Shown piece by piece: positions 1 through 8,616 of a DNA stretch of 61,217 nucleotides (position 1 is the stretch's first letter; each line of letters starts with the position of its first letter). The position numbers were made by a program, and so were the translations under genes. Under the pieces are notes generated by a model. The model saw only the letters and a list, made by a program, of their open reading frames with translations. It searched no databases and was not told the origin of the DNA. Source of the DNA: an uncultured Acidobacteriia bacterium (GTDB taxonomy: Bacteria; Acidobacteriota; Terriglobia; Bryobacterales; Bryobacteraceae); assembly GCA_903881085.1 (NCBI GenBank), contig CAIRSA010000456.1, positions 1-61,217 of the forward strand, in the 5' to 3' direction.

Positions 1-1
1 C

Positions 2-271
2 ACGGACCCAACACCCGGCAGCCTGGAAGCCTCTTGGACCTACGACATGCAGGGCCAGGTCGCCAGCGTGAAATACCCTGATACGTACAACTCCGTGGGC
101 ACGACTCTCAACTATACTTACGGCCAGATGGGCTGCCCCTACACCCTCACCAGCCCCACCATCGGTACGCAGGTCAACATCGCCACCTACGGCCCGGCGG
201 GCGAGTTGTTAAACATCAACCGAACTCCAACTTCCCCCAAATGGTCCGTGGATCATAGCCGATTGGGATGA
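2..271 (+). pseudogene. RHS/YD-repeat protein fragment, truncated by window edge
   Basis: The reading frame is open from the first bases of the window to a TGA at 269-271 and shows Tyr/Gly/Asn-rich beta-repeat text of the RHS/YD type (SWTYDMQGQVASVKYPD, then TLNYTYGQMG). RHS proteins are large secreted or cell-surface polymorphic proteins built from such repeats. The repeat character stops near residue 75 and gives way to an unrelated-looking tail (PTSPKWSVDHSRLG), so the 3' end looks like a deletion or frameshift junction rather than a natural C-terminus. The 5' part lies outside the window, so it cannot be seen whether the upstream gene is intact and this is only its last part. Confidence is moderate for RHS character and lower for pseudogene status. 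Confidence 0.5.
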
Positions 272-789
272 CAAACCAAGACTTCCGCTCCCTGGCCGCA
301 TAACGATGACAGCCGCATGAAGTTTATTTTTCCCGCGCCCACAACGGCTTAGCGAAACTGCCAGTCAGTTCACCCCACCGGACGTGGTAAAAACGCACCA
401 GGACAGGGATATCCGCCGCGCCTGCGCGTCCCTGCCGCCAGGGCCCAAACGGGAAAGAGGAAAGCATGCTCAGCATCACGAAAATCCGGGATCAAAACAG
501 TTCAAAACCGGAGCAAAACCTGAGCAGGGAGCAACTCATTTGCCTTCATATGGATACCTTGTTGAAAAAAACATTTTTCGAGGCTTTTTTGCCAATTTTT
601 ATTTCTCAGGTTTCGCATGCAAGTGATTGAAAACAAACAACACGGCGATCTACGCCCCCCGCCGTCTGGCACACGGGTGCTACATTGGCAACCGCCCGTC
701 CGCTACCTCTCCCAAAACGTCCTGCGCTACCGCAACCCGCGTCTTACCGGCTGGCGTGGAAACATTTTAAACGCTTCACGGGCAGTTCC
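272..789. other. intergenic stretch without recognisable gene
   Basis: About 520 bases separate the RHS fragment from the 3' end of the first TonB-dependent receptor. Short open frames exist but have neither a ribosome binding site nor recognisable protein character. A distinctly AT-rich patch with poly-T runs lies at about 550-615. I see no gene, tRNA or clear terminator. Confidence 0.5.
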
Positions 790-3700
790 CTAAAACCGGA
801 ACTTCAGGCCGACTTCCACAATGCGCATCGGCTGCACGCCGGTCACGTTGATGGCGCCGACGCCGCTGCGATAGTTGTTGTAGATCGTGGTCGGGTCCGT
901 AATGGATTTGGACAAGCGCGAAACGATCTGTTCCGGCAGGTTATACACCGCGAAGCCATCGCTGAACTTCGACCCCTGCGCCTTGTACTGAACGCTCGTA
1001 TTCAGCCCCGTGCGGCGCACCTGGTTGAAGGCGTTGAACGCGTTCAAACGCAGTTCCATTTTGCCGAATTCGCGCACCTTGAAGATCTTAATCAGCGACA
1101 GGTTGTTGGTGAACGTGCCAGGCGCGGTCAGGAAGTTGCGCGGGCCCGTTCCATCGGCCGCCGGATAGATGGCCGGCACGCCGAGCTTCGACGGGTCGAA
1201 CTGATGCGCGAAATCCGACTGCAGCGCTGAGGCGTTTCCGAGCACAGTCGCGCGTGGCGTCAAGTCAGGTGTGCCAAGAAACACCTGCTGCAACGAAACG
1301 CTGGTCCCTGTATTGGCTTGAACGATGCTGAAGCCTGGCGAATAAGGCAGGCCGCCGACGAAGTTCAACATGTGCGCCAGTTGCCAGTCATTGAATGCGC
1401 CGCGCGTCACGGGGTTATCGAAGTGCATCAGCCTGGCGACCTTCGGGAGATTGTAAGTGTAGTTGATGGCAGTAACATTGGAGCGGTTGCCGCCGGAGAC
1501 CTGGCCGGTGTAATCCTTCCAGTTGTAGGAGTACAGGCCGACGTTCTCCGTACCGGAGATTAAGCGGCTGCGGGTATAAGCAAGTTGCAGAGTGAGGCCA
1601 TGACCGAAGCGCTTATTGAGGCGGAATTGCATGGAGTCATAGCGGTTGTTGCCCACGTTCGAGGTTGCGTTGAGCGTGTTGAAGCCCTGGTAAGGCCGCA
1701 TTACCAGCGCGTTCATGGTGTTGCTGCCAGGCAGCGCGGGGCCGGGGTTCGAGGCCGAAATCGGTCCTGCGAAGTTGTAGCCGGCGTTGCGCGGATCGAC
1801 AAAGCGAGGATCGAAAGCAAGACCCGGCGTCACGGAGTTCAAGTTGAAGTTGATGGGTTGATGGCGCTGCAGGTTTCCGACATAGGCGACATCGGCCACC
1901 ATCTTCAGCGGCAGTTCACGCTGCATGGAGAGGCTGTAATCGTAAACTACCGGCGCCTTTGCGCTGGAGGCATCGCGGGCGGCGAAACTGGCCGGAGCGA
2001 TCACCTGCGTTTGTGCGGTGTTCGATGCCGTCATTGTCGCCAGACTGGTCTGCACGAGGTTCACGTTTTGCGTAAAGCCGTTGTTGAAGTTGCTGACGGC
2101 GTCGCCGATCGTATTGCGATTATAGGCCCATCCGAAGCCGCCGCGGATGACCGTGCGCTGGCTGCCGACAGGCGACCAGGCAAAGCCGCCGCGCGGGGCA
2201 AACAGCAGGAACTTCTGTGGCATCAGGCCGGATTTGTTGTTGCCATTGACGCCGAGCGGGACAATGCCGTTCAGCTTGTCGCCGGAGCCGGGCACGATGT
2301 TGTAGAGCAGCACACTGGATTGCGCCACGGAGAGTGGAGCATTGGGGAAGGCCGGATCAATAACGAGCGCGGAGTTTTTCGGGTCGGGAACGTAATAGCG
2401 GACGGCCTTCTTCGGATCGTAGAGGCTGGGATCGAACACCGCGTCGAGATTCGCTTTCGGGTCCAGATCATATTCGGGGCCGATGTGATAAATGCGCAGA
2501 CCGTAGTCAAAGGTCAGGTCGCGGCGGGCACGCCAGGTGTCCTGAATGAAGAACTGGTAGTCCTTGAAGATGGAGTTCTTGCGCGCCACGTCGGCCACTT
2601 GGGTGAAGCTGCTGACCGCGCCGACGAGTGTGTTCGAGGGGCCGTAGCCTGTATCGAAGGCGCTGCGGCTGGTGCCGAAATCGTAGGTGCCTTTGTCGTT
2701 GGAGCCGTTGATCTCGTCCTTACGGTTGCGGAAGTGCTGGCCGCCGAATTTGAACAGGTGGCTGCCCTTGGTCCAGGTGAGCGTGGCGGACATCTGCCAC
2801 TCGTTGGCCAGTGCGTAAGCGGGGGCGCGGCTGAAAGAAAAGTTGGGATAGCCGGTGTTGTTGATGGTAGGCAGAATGGCGTTCGAGGACTTGAAGAAGG
2901 TAGGCAGGCCGGCGAGACCGAGCTTGGCCGGGTCGACCAGATCGGGATTCGCCGGATCGACTTTCACATAGTCATAGCTCCAGCCGAACATGCCCTCAAG
3001 CACAACGGTTGGCGACATGGTACGCGTGACGTTACCGGCAAAGGCGCGATCCGGGCGGTACTGATTGATCATGCTGAACGGGAAGTTGCCGCTGCTGCTC
3101 CAGATGGCCCGGTCCTGGTTGGTGCCGGAGTCGTTGGAGTAGCGGGCGTAGGCGCGTGTCTTGCTGTCGATGTTCCAATCGACTTTGCCCACCTGCGAAA
3201 GGCGAGGATAGCGTGCCTGGTATTGCAGCGTGTAGTTGGAGTTCGGGTCCTTGGAGTTGTTCGGCAGCGGGAACAGATTCGCGATGGCCGCGCCGAGCGG
3301 ATTGATCTGCGACTTTGGAACGATGTTGCCCGGCATCAGCAGGGGCGTTCCGGAAAACTGCGTGCCTTGCTGATAGATGACCGGCTTGGAGCCGTTGGCG
3401 TTGGCGGTTTGGGAGAAGTCGCCCTGGCGCTCCAGCGCCGTTGGCACGCGGCTCAGAACGGTGGAGCCGGGAATGAATTGCTGGAAGTTTTCGAAGTTGT
3501 AAAAGAAGAACAGCTTGTCGCGCTTGATGGGCCCGCCTAAGTTGCCGCCAAAATAGTTATAGCGGTACTTAGGCCGGTCCTGGCCGATGTAGTTATTCGC
3601 CCAGGAATTGGCGTTCATCGCTTCGTTGCGAAGATATTCGAAAGCAACGCCATGGTAGGCATTGGAGCCGGACTTTGTCACCACGTTGATGACCGCACCG

Positions 3701-4401
3701 CTGCGGTTGCCGTGTTCGGCCGTAAAGTTGTTAGTAAGTACCGATATCTCCTGGATGGATTCCAGGCTGGGCGAGACCGTCACCTTCGCGTCGCTACCGT
3801 GATCGACGATACTTCCGCCATCGAGATTCACCTGCGCAGTGTTGGCGGCCTTGCCGTTGATGCTGAAGTCGGCGTAGCCGTAGTAGCCATACTCGCGCCC
3901 GTTGATGGCGGAGTCGTTGAGTTGGACGGAGCCAGGGATGACATTGAGCAGGGTGGCCCAATTGCGTCCGTTGATGGGCGTGTCTTCGACCTGCTTGGAT
4001 TGAATGGTATCGAACCGGACGCCAGTGTCTTTCACCAGTTGCTGTTCGGCGGTGACGGTAACTGCCGTCGCTGGGCCTTCACCCACATCCATGCGAATCT
4101 CGCCAAGCGCCAGTTGCTGGAAGCCGTTGACGGAGATGTTATTGAGGCGCTTTTCCTTGAACCCGCCGGTAGTGATGGTAAGAGTGTAGTCGCCGGGGAG
4201 CACGGAGGGGAGATGAAATACCCCTGTCTCGTTAGTGGTCACGGTGCGAATGGTTTGCGTGGAGGTCTGAACCAGGCGTACGGAGGCGCCGGGGATGAAC
4301 GATCCGCTGGTGTCAGTAACAGAACCGGTGATGGATCCCAAGCCACCTTGGGCCAGGACAAGTCCAGGAAGTGCGAGCAACAGGGCGGCAAGCGTGCGCA
4401 T
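790..4401 (-). CDS. Oar-type TonB-dependent receptor with carboxypeptidase-regulatory-like domain
   Basis: Predicted 1203-residue outer-membrane receptor. The N-terminus is a signal peptide (MRTLAALLLALPGLVLAQ), followed by a carboxypeptidase D regulatory-like beta-sandwich (GSITGSVTDTSGSFIPGA, about residues 20-105). Then comes a plug-like domain with the family signatures PINGRNW, SINGKAANTAQVNLDGG and EHGNRSGAVINVVTKSG (about 130-270), and a long beta-barrel ending in KFRF, whose last aromatic residue is typical of outer-membrane proteins. The open frame extends further upstream, but the ATG at 4401 is preceded by AAAGGA and begins the signal peptide, so I chose it. Such Oar-like receptors are abundant in Solibacteres and are thought to import oligosaccharides or peptides using TonB energy; the substrate cannot be read from sequence. 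It is transcribed alone. Family call is firm. Confidence 0.9.
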   Translation of the reverse strand: MRTLAALLLALPGLVLAQGGLGSITGSVTDTSGSFIPGASVRLVQTSTQTIRTVTTNETGVFHLPSVLPGDYTLTITTGGFKEKRLNNISVNGFQQLALGEIRMDVGEGPATAVTVTAEQQLVKDTGVRFDTIQSKQVEDTPINGRNWATLLNVIPGSVQLNDSAINGREYGYYGYADFSINGKAANTAQVNLDGGSIVDHGSDAKVTVSPSLESIQEISVLTNNFTAEHGNRSGAVINVVTKSGSNAYHGVAFEYLRNEAMNANSWANNYIGQDRPKYRYNYFGGNLGGPIKRDKLFFFYNFENFQQFIPGSTVLSRVPTALERQGDFSQTANANGSKPVIYQQGTQFSGTPLLMPGNIVPKSQINPLGAAIANLFPLPNNSKDPNSNYTLQYQARYPRLSQVGKVDWNIDSKTRAYARYSNDSGTNQDRAIWSSSGNFPFSMINQYRPDRAFAGNVTRTMSPTVVLEGMFGWSYDYVKVDPANPDLVDPAKLGLAGLPTFFKSSNAILPTINNTGYPNFSFSRAPAYALANEWQMSATLTWTKGSHLFKFGGQHFRNRKDEINGSNDKGTYDFGTSRSAFDTGYGPSNTLVGAVSSFTQVADVARKNSIFKDYQFFIQDTWRARRDLTFDYGLRIYHIGPEYDLDPKANLDAVFDPSLYDPKKAVRYYVPDPKNSALVIDPAFPNAPLSVAQSSVLLYNIVPGSGDKLNGIVPLGVNGNNKSGLMPQKFLLFAPRGGFAWSPVGSQRTVIRGGFGWAYNRNTIGDAVSNFNNGFTQNVNLVQTSLATMTASNTAQTQVIAPASFAARDASSAKAPVVYDYSLSMQRELPLKMVADVAYVGNLQRHQPINFNLNSVTPGLAFDPRFVDPRNAGYNFAGPISASNPGPALPGSNTMNALVMRPYQGFNTLNATSNVGNNRYDSMQFRLNKRFGHGLTLQLAYTRSRLISGTENVGLYSYNWKDYTGQVSGGNRSNVTAINYTYNLPKVARLMHFDNPVTRGAFNDWQLAHMLNFVGGLPYSPGFSIVQANTGTSVSLQQVFLGTPDLTPRATVLGNASALQSDFAHQFDPSKLGVPAIYPAADGTGPRNFLTAPGTFTNNLSLIKIFKVREFGKMELRLNAFNAFNQVRRTGLNTSVQYKAQGSKFSDGFAVYNLPEQIVSRLSKSITDPTTIYNNYRSGVGAINVTGVQPMRIVEVGLKFRF

Positions 4402-5422
4402 AGGCGGGTGAGTTCCTTTAACGTTAATGAATTGCGAAAAACAGCTTTTCTGGATTATACAGCGACGGACCACTGGTGGCAATGGCAGGGGGGCGCCCTG
4501 TGCCCATGGTTGGATCCGGGGTGGACCCGCGAAAACGGCTTCGATTGGTTCGATGGGATCCAGCAGCCGGGCATTTTCCCTAAATTGAGGCAAATTGGCG
4601 AACAAAAGGCGAATTAATAAAAAATGCATTTTTCTCTTTTCCACAATTTATTCCATTGCAATATTTGGCACTTACGAATGCGTGGGTTAGGCTTGGGCTT
4701 TTCGTTCCGGCACATGATGGAGAGGTTTTCCGGAGCGAAAACAGGCTGGTAGCAGTATGGGCCGGTGAAGCATTGAAAGCGGGAAACGGACTCATTTGTC
4801 TTTTCATTTGGTAAGCTTCCTCCGACTATTTTTTCGCATAGTGGATTTTGCAACTGGAGGCCCGAAACGGGAAAGCGTTGAGTGGAATGGCGAAATAAAG
4901 GTCTTTTTGCTGTGATTCCCTCACGGCCGGTCTGCGCCCTGCCACAACGAGGGATGAAAAGCGCGCCGCGGGCGCGGCATACTTCAGTCCTCACCTTGGA
5001 AGCCCGTCTGGCCCTACGGCCTGAAGTCTCCTCAGTCATGCCCAAGCCTTCAAGCCGCTTCATGTAAGTGAGGCAGTTCTGAAAGTCAGGGTGGTCCGGG
5101 CCGATTTCGGCAAAGCCATCGCCAATGTCAGCGCCATCTTCACTTTCAGCGCGTGCCGGCACGACCAAGTTCCAGTTTGCGAGTTTGGGCGTGATATTTG
5201 AAACGCGCGGAAGGGCCAGTTTCATTGGCGCTGCCGCGCGTCCCGAAACCGACCCTTTGCGGGACGCTGGTCGTATGATTTTATGCAGGTCGGCGGCAGA
5301 CCCGAAGCGTAACCTTTGTGAGACTGGCTCATCCGCGACGAAAACACGCGCATTGCGAGTATACTTATGCAGGTATGAGCATTTGGAATAAGCTGTTTGG
5401 CTGTCCTTCAACCGCAAAAGAG
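4402..5422. other. long gene-poor region upstream of the TonB receptor
   Basis: About 1 kb with only overlapping, mutually exclusive open frames, none with a good ribosome binding site or recognisable family. It should contain the leftward promoter of the TonB receptor gene. Nothing else is supported. Confidence 0.4.
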
Positions 5423-5819
5423 ATGCGCGTGATTGGTACAAGATGGACTTTCCCCTCGACTGCTCTCGGTTGCGTCCTACTACTGGCCTGCACACCCGAG
5501 CCACCTATAGGAAACCTTGGCGTAGAAAGTCTCAGCTGTCTGTAACAGGGAGGGTGAAAATAGATACACGCCTGGTGGTGTCTTTTTGGGTGGGGCTTGG
5601 TCGTTGAATATGGATTTGGGCGAAGTGACTGCAACCGCCGAGAACGCGCGGGGACAGACGTACGGCGGCCTGTTATCTAACGCCCAGCTGAAGTGCGTCG
5701 TCTCTGTTGCAGCCAACAAAACAGTCACGTTTCAATCCATCGAATCCGTCTCGTTTTCGCCTGATCCTAAGGCCGTCGAGAAAGCTATCAAATCCGCCGT
5801 AGAAATAGGGACCAAATAA
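5423..5819 (+). pseudogene. possible frameshifted small lipoprotein gene
   Basis: An ATG at 5423 starts a short frame with a lipoprotein-style leader: a basic start (MRVIGTRW), a hydrophobic run and a lipobox LLAC followed by TPEPP. This frame stops at 5545. A second frame, open from 5526 to 5819, continues with a soluble, low-hydrophobicity segment (DLGEVTATAENARGQTYGG ... SAVEIGTK). One frameshift near 5510-5545 would join them into a protein of about 130 residues. An in-frame start slightly upstream (MSIWNKLFG, 5375) is also possible. The product is not recognised. It may equally be two unrelated chance frames. Confidence 0.25.
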
Positions 5820-5978
5820 AGTCACACCGAATGAAAGCAAGCATGATACGACCTTAGGTCCGAAAGCTGGAGTTTTCCGGTTGCGCAAACGACCCTTTAT
5901 AAGACTGTTAGAAGAACACCCAACCCCATTGGCTGCGGCGTTGGAATCGGTGACAAGTTCCGGATCGAGGAGAGACTA

Positions 5979-6674
5979 ATGCGAATCGCGACATGGAATT
6001 GCCAGATGGGCCTCGATAAGAAGATGGATGCACTTCTTTCATTAGACCCCGACGTGGCGGTTGTTCCCGAGTGTTCTGAGAAAGCAGTTATCGCGTTCCG
6101 GCAACGTGGACTGAATACGCTCTGGTTCGGCTCTAATCCACATAAGGGGATAGGCATCATTTGTCGGCAGGAGTGGCCAATGCGAGCACTCTCTCAGCCT
6201 GAGCAAAAGTGGATAGTACCCGTTGAGGTCGATTCACCGACCCCATTCACATTGATTGCGGTCTGGGCATACGCAGTCGGGGCGAGTAGGGAAAACCGCT
6301 ACATTGGGCAGGTCTATCAAGCATTGATGGCTCATCCCGAATGGTTCAATGGGAATCCGGTAGTCGTCGCCGGAGATTTCAACAGCAACAAAATCTGGGA
6401 CTACAAACGAAAGGTCGGGAACCATTCAGGTGTGGTGAAGTTTTTGGACGAGCGCGGGCTGGTGAGCGCCTATCATGAAACCTTCAATGAATCGCAGGGA
6501 ACGGAAAATTGTCCGACCTTCCATTTATTCCGCCACAAAGAGAGGCCGTATCACATCGATTATGTCTTCATCCCGCGAGAATGGATATTTCGGCTCAGAG
6601 CAGTCGAGGTTGGCGAATATGAAAAATGGTCAACACTAAGCGATCATTGCCCCGTCGTGGTAGATATTTCTTGA
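5979..6674 (+). CDS. endonuclease/exonuclease/phosphatase (EEP) family protein
   Basis: 231 residues with the ordered EEP (DNase I-like) motifs: N-terminal MRIATWN, the metal-binding glutamate in VVPECSE near residue 33, GDFNSN near 131, HIDYVF near 191 and the terminal SDHCPVVVDI. These supply the metal ligands and the catalytic His/Asp pair of Mg-dependent phosphodiesterases and endonucleases. The core is compact and has no signal peptide, so it probably acts in the cytoplasm. A GAGGAG ribosome binding site lies 5-10 bases upstream of the ATG. The substrate (DNA, RNA, lipid or sugar phosphate) cannot be told. It stands alone, flanked by gene-poor DNA and repeats, which would fit an acquired gene. 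Confidence 0.85.
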   Translation: MRIATWNCQMGLDKKMDALLSLDPDVAVVPECSEKAVIAFRQRGLNTLWFGSNPHKGIGIICRQEWPMRALSQPEQKWIVPVEVDSPTPFTLIAVWAYAVGASRENRYIGQVYQALMAHPEWFNGNPVVVAGDFNSNKIWDYKRKVGNHSGVVKFLDERGLVSAYHETFNESQGTENCPTFHLFRHKERPYHIDYVFIPREWIFRLRAVEVGEYEKWSTLSDHCPVVVDIS

Positions 6675-7062
6675 AGCCAGTAGGTCCAGTGCGCCGTATT
6701 CGGGTTGGCCGTGGGGCGTGGCACAAAGGGCTCTTTGTGGAACGCCGAGCCGCGCTGGGTTTTCACCAATTCACATGGACAAGACGTGATGAACGTACTG
6801 CAGGTTTCTTCGGGTGTCTTTGCATCTGTGAAGACCGCCTTTGTGCCGCGTCCGCTGGAATACGGACCCGGCGGGCGCGTGGATTCAGGCGATGGAAAGC
6901 CATTCGATGTTGAGGCCAGGGATTTCCTTGAGCTTGCTACAAAGCTGTAGGGGATCCGCTAAGGCACCGCACGAAAATATCTTTGCAGCCATCGACGTGG
7001 CGCAGAGTCCCACCCCAATGTCACTTACTTTTTCTAAGTCAGTGCTCTACTGGCACTTATCA
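6675..7062. other. intergenic region, no gene recognised
   Basis: Several overlapping open frames occur. One (TTG start at 6705, 81 residues, containing EPRWVFTNSHGQ and LEYGPGGRVDSGDGKPF) reads somewhat like real protein but has no ribosome binding site and no recognised family. It could be a gene relic. The repeat composite begins immediately after. Confidence 0.3.
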
Positions 7063-7185
7063 GGGAAAGAACAGTTGAACGCATCTGGAAGAGGTATCTC
7101 CAACATTTACATGCAACGGGAATCGGATGCATGCAACGTGCTCGTCACCTGCCGGGTGACTCGCATTGCGGGTAGTCTCGCGTGG
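7063..7185 (+). repeat. dispersed repeat R2, copy 1
   Basis: A block of about 120 bp that recurs at 13418-13530. Both copies begin GGGAAAGA.CAGTTGAACG and share GTATCTCCA, GCATGCAACGTGCTCGT and a perfect hairpin GTCACC-TGCCG-GGTGAC (7144-7160 here). This copy has about 10 extra bases (ACATGCAACG) relative to the other. Its right end abuts a fragment of the MITE-like element. Confidence 0.75.
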
Positions 7186-7186
7186 A

Positions 7187-7276
7187 GCATTGCGATGGAG
7201 GGCAATTGGGGTCAGACATCCCATTTTCGGCCGAAAACGGCCGAAAAAAGGTGTCAGACCCCAAATGCGCGGCGTC
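7187..7276 (+). repeat. MITE-like element, internal fragment (copy C)
   Basis: Matches the interior of the element at 61041-61216: GCATTGCG.TGGAGGGCAA, the outer stem TTGGGGTC...GACCCCAA, and the A-rich inner hairpin. The inner stem here is TTTTCGGCCG-AAAA-CGGCCGAAAA (7224-7247), a perfect 10-bp stem. It differs in sequence from copy B but keeps pairing. The terminal inverted repeats are missing, so this is a truncated copy fused to repeat R2. Confidence 0.7.
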
Positions 7277-7306
7277 GATGGCGGCATAGTTATTTTTGCG
7301 TGGTTC

Positions 7307-8533
7307 CTAACGAAGTGGCAGCTTGGCGGACGGCTTTGTCTCGCCGTGGAACATCTTTGTTATCTCACCTGCGAGCTTCAAATAGTGATCGCTGGGAAGA
7401 TCGGCGCCATCGGCATCAAGCGCCAGCCAGAAGCCTTGCTCCGGGGCTTGCGACCGTTTGGAAACTACTTTAAATATGGCCGTGCCCTCGTCGACTTCGT
7501 CGAACATCGCGATCTTGAGCATCTTCGCGCCGGCCATCTTCGCGTTGTAGGCCTGCCGCCACAGGAACTCGCCGCGCAAACGTGGAATCTGGTTGGGCTT
7601 TGCCGAGCGCTTCAGATTGCTCCACGAAAAACCGGGGAACACGACGGGCATGTACATCTGGCCGTTCTTGGCGGCCAGTTTCACGTCTGGCACGATGATG
7701 TCGTCTTTCCAGTTATCCACGCCTTCCATGGTTCCATAGCGGCCCACGTTCCAGGGCTGGATCACGTCCATCGCGGCGTAGACGTTGGCCCACTCCGGAT
7801 CGGTGCGGGAGTCACGCGTGAGCGTGCCCCATCGCGATGGTGTACCGCCCATGTAAGTGGTCTTGGCCTTGAACCATGTGATCAGGTCAAGGGCCTCTTT
7901 GGCATTTGCGGGAGGATGGTTCTCGCCGTCGGAGAGGCCCATACCCCAGACTGACATCACGGGCTTGCCGTTGTGGCGCTGGTACATGGGGTGCCCGGTG
8001 ATCTTCAACTCGTCTACTAAGTATGTCCAATCGTCCTTCAACTGTTGGGCGAAGGTGTCGGGCTTGCCGCCGGAGATGTCGTACTCAATGGCGAAGGTGC
8101 GCCCGCTCTCTTTCGCCGCGGCCATTACGTTCTTCAGAACCACGTCGCCGCCTGCGCGGGCATTGCGAATGGAGCCAACGAAGCGCTGGACCAGGACACC
8201 GTCGAGGCCGTATTCGCGCATCCAGCGGAAGTGGCGCGACACAGTTTTAGCATTGCGTGAGGAAAACAAATACGCCGGTTTGCCGCCGATGGTCATCTCT
8301 GGAATAATGCAGCGTTCGCCGGGTTCCAGTTCGGAAACATCGGGATACATTTCTATCGAAAGACTGGCCGGGGTTGGAACGCCGCCCGACCAGTGGGTCC
8401 AGCGGTTCGACCCGTCTTCTGGGCAGGTGAACCAGCCCTGGTATCCGATCAGAACTTTGCCGTCGAGAGTAGCTGGGTCGACGGCGTGCAGGCAGGCAAC
8501 GGTCATCGGCAATAGAATTGCGAGACATTTCAT
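7307..8533 (-). CDS. secreted glycoside hydrolase family 71/99-like protein
   Basis: 408 residues. The signal peptide MKCLAILLPMTVACLHA precedes a (beta/alpha)8-type domain with GH71/GH99-like features: VLIGYQGWFTCPEDG, the repeated WTHWSGG / WMREYGLDGVLVQRFVG block, FAIEYDISGG, and MPVVFPGFSW followed by EFLWRQAYNAKMAGA. Proteins of this group have been labelled xylosidase/arabinosidase-like, and GH99 members are endo-alpha-mannosidases. The glycosidic substrate here is unknown. I start at ATG 8533, because an upstream TTG at 8551 would only add six residues ahead of the signal peptide. Exported to the periplasm or outside. It is divergent from the M16 peptidase gene, sharing an 83-bp intergenic region. 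Confidence 0.75.
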   Translation of the reverse strand: MKCLAILLPMTVACLHAVDPATLDGKVLIGYQGWFTCPEDGSNRWTHWSGGVPTPASLSIEMYPDVSELEPGERCIIPEMTIGGKPAYLFSSRNAKTVSRHFRWMREYGLDGVLVQRFVGSIRNARAGGDVVLKNVMAAAKESGRTFAIEYDISGGKPDTFAQQLKDDWTYLVDELKITGHPMYQRHNGKPVMSVWGMGLSDGENHPPANAKEALDLITWFKAKTTYMGGTPSRWGTLTRDSRTDPEWANVYAAMDVIQPWNVGRYGTMEGVDNWKDDIIVPDVKLAAKNGQMYMPVVFPGFSWSNLKRSAKPNQIPRLRGEFLWRQAYNAKMAGAKMLKIAMFDEVDEGTAIFKVVSKRSQAPEQGFWLALDADGADLPSDHYLKLAGEITKMFHGETKPSAKLPLR

Positions 8534-8577
8534 ATATGCCCAAGCTAGCAAGTCCGCGCCGGGAAAGCCATGGGCGC

Positions 8578-8583
8578 TATAAT
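8578..8583 (+). promoter_or_regulatory. candidate -10 box (TATAAT) for the M16 peptidase gene
   Basis: A perfect TATAAT lies 33 bases upstream of the ATG at 8617. The -35 window (about 8555-8560) is GC-rich and not consensus, so the promoter assignment rests on the -10 box alone. Confidence 0.4.
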
Positions 8584-8616
8584 TAATTCAAATCAGCAAA
8601 TCAGGGAGCATTTACC

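Noticed and set aside
1585..3540. Long open frame on the plus strand (651 codons) opposite the first TonB receptor
   Set aside because: It is antisense to a clearly coding receptor gene; the composition (many Arg, Val, His) is that of a GC-rich shadow frame and no family motif is seen.
4614..5504. 296-codon minus-strand frame in the gene-poor region
   Set aside because: No ribosome binding site, no recognisable motifs, and it overlaps several equally open frames.
7063..7276. CRISPR-like repeat array
   Set aside because: Only single copies of each repeat occur here, with no regular spacer pattern.
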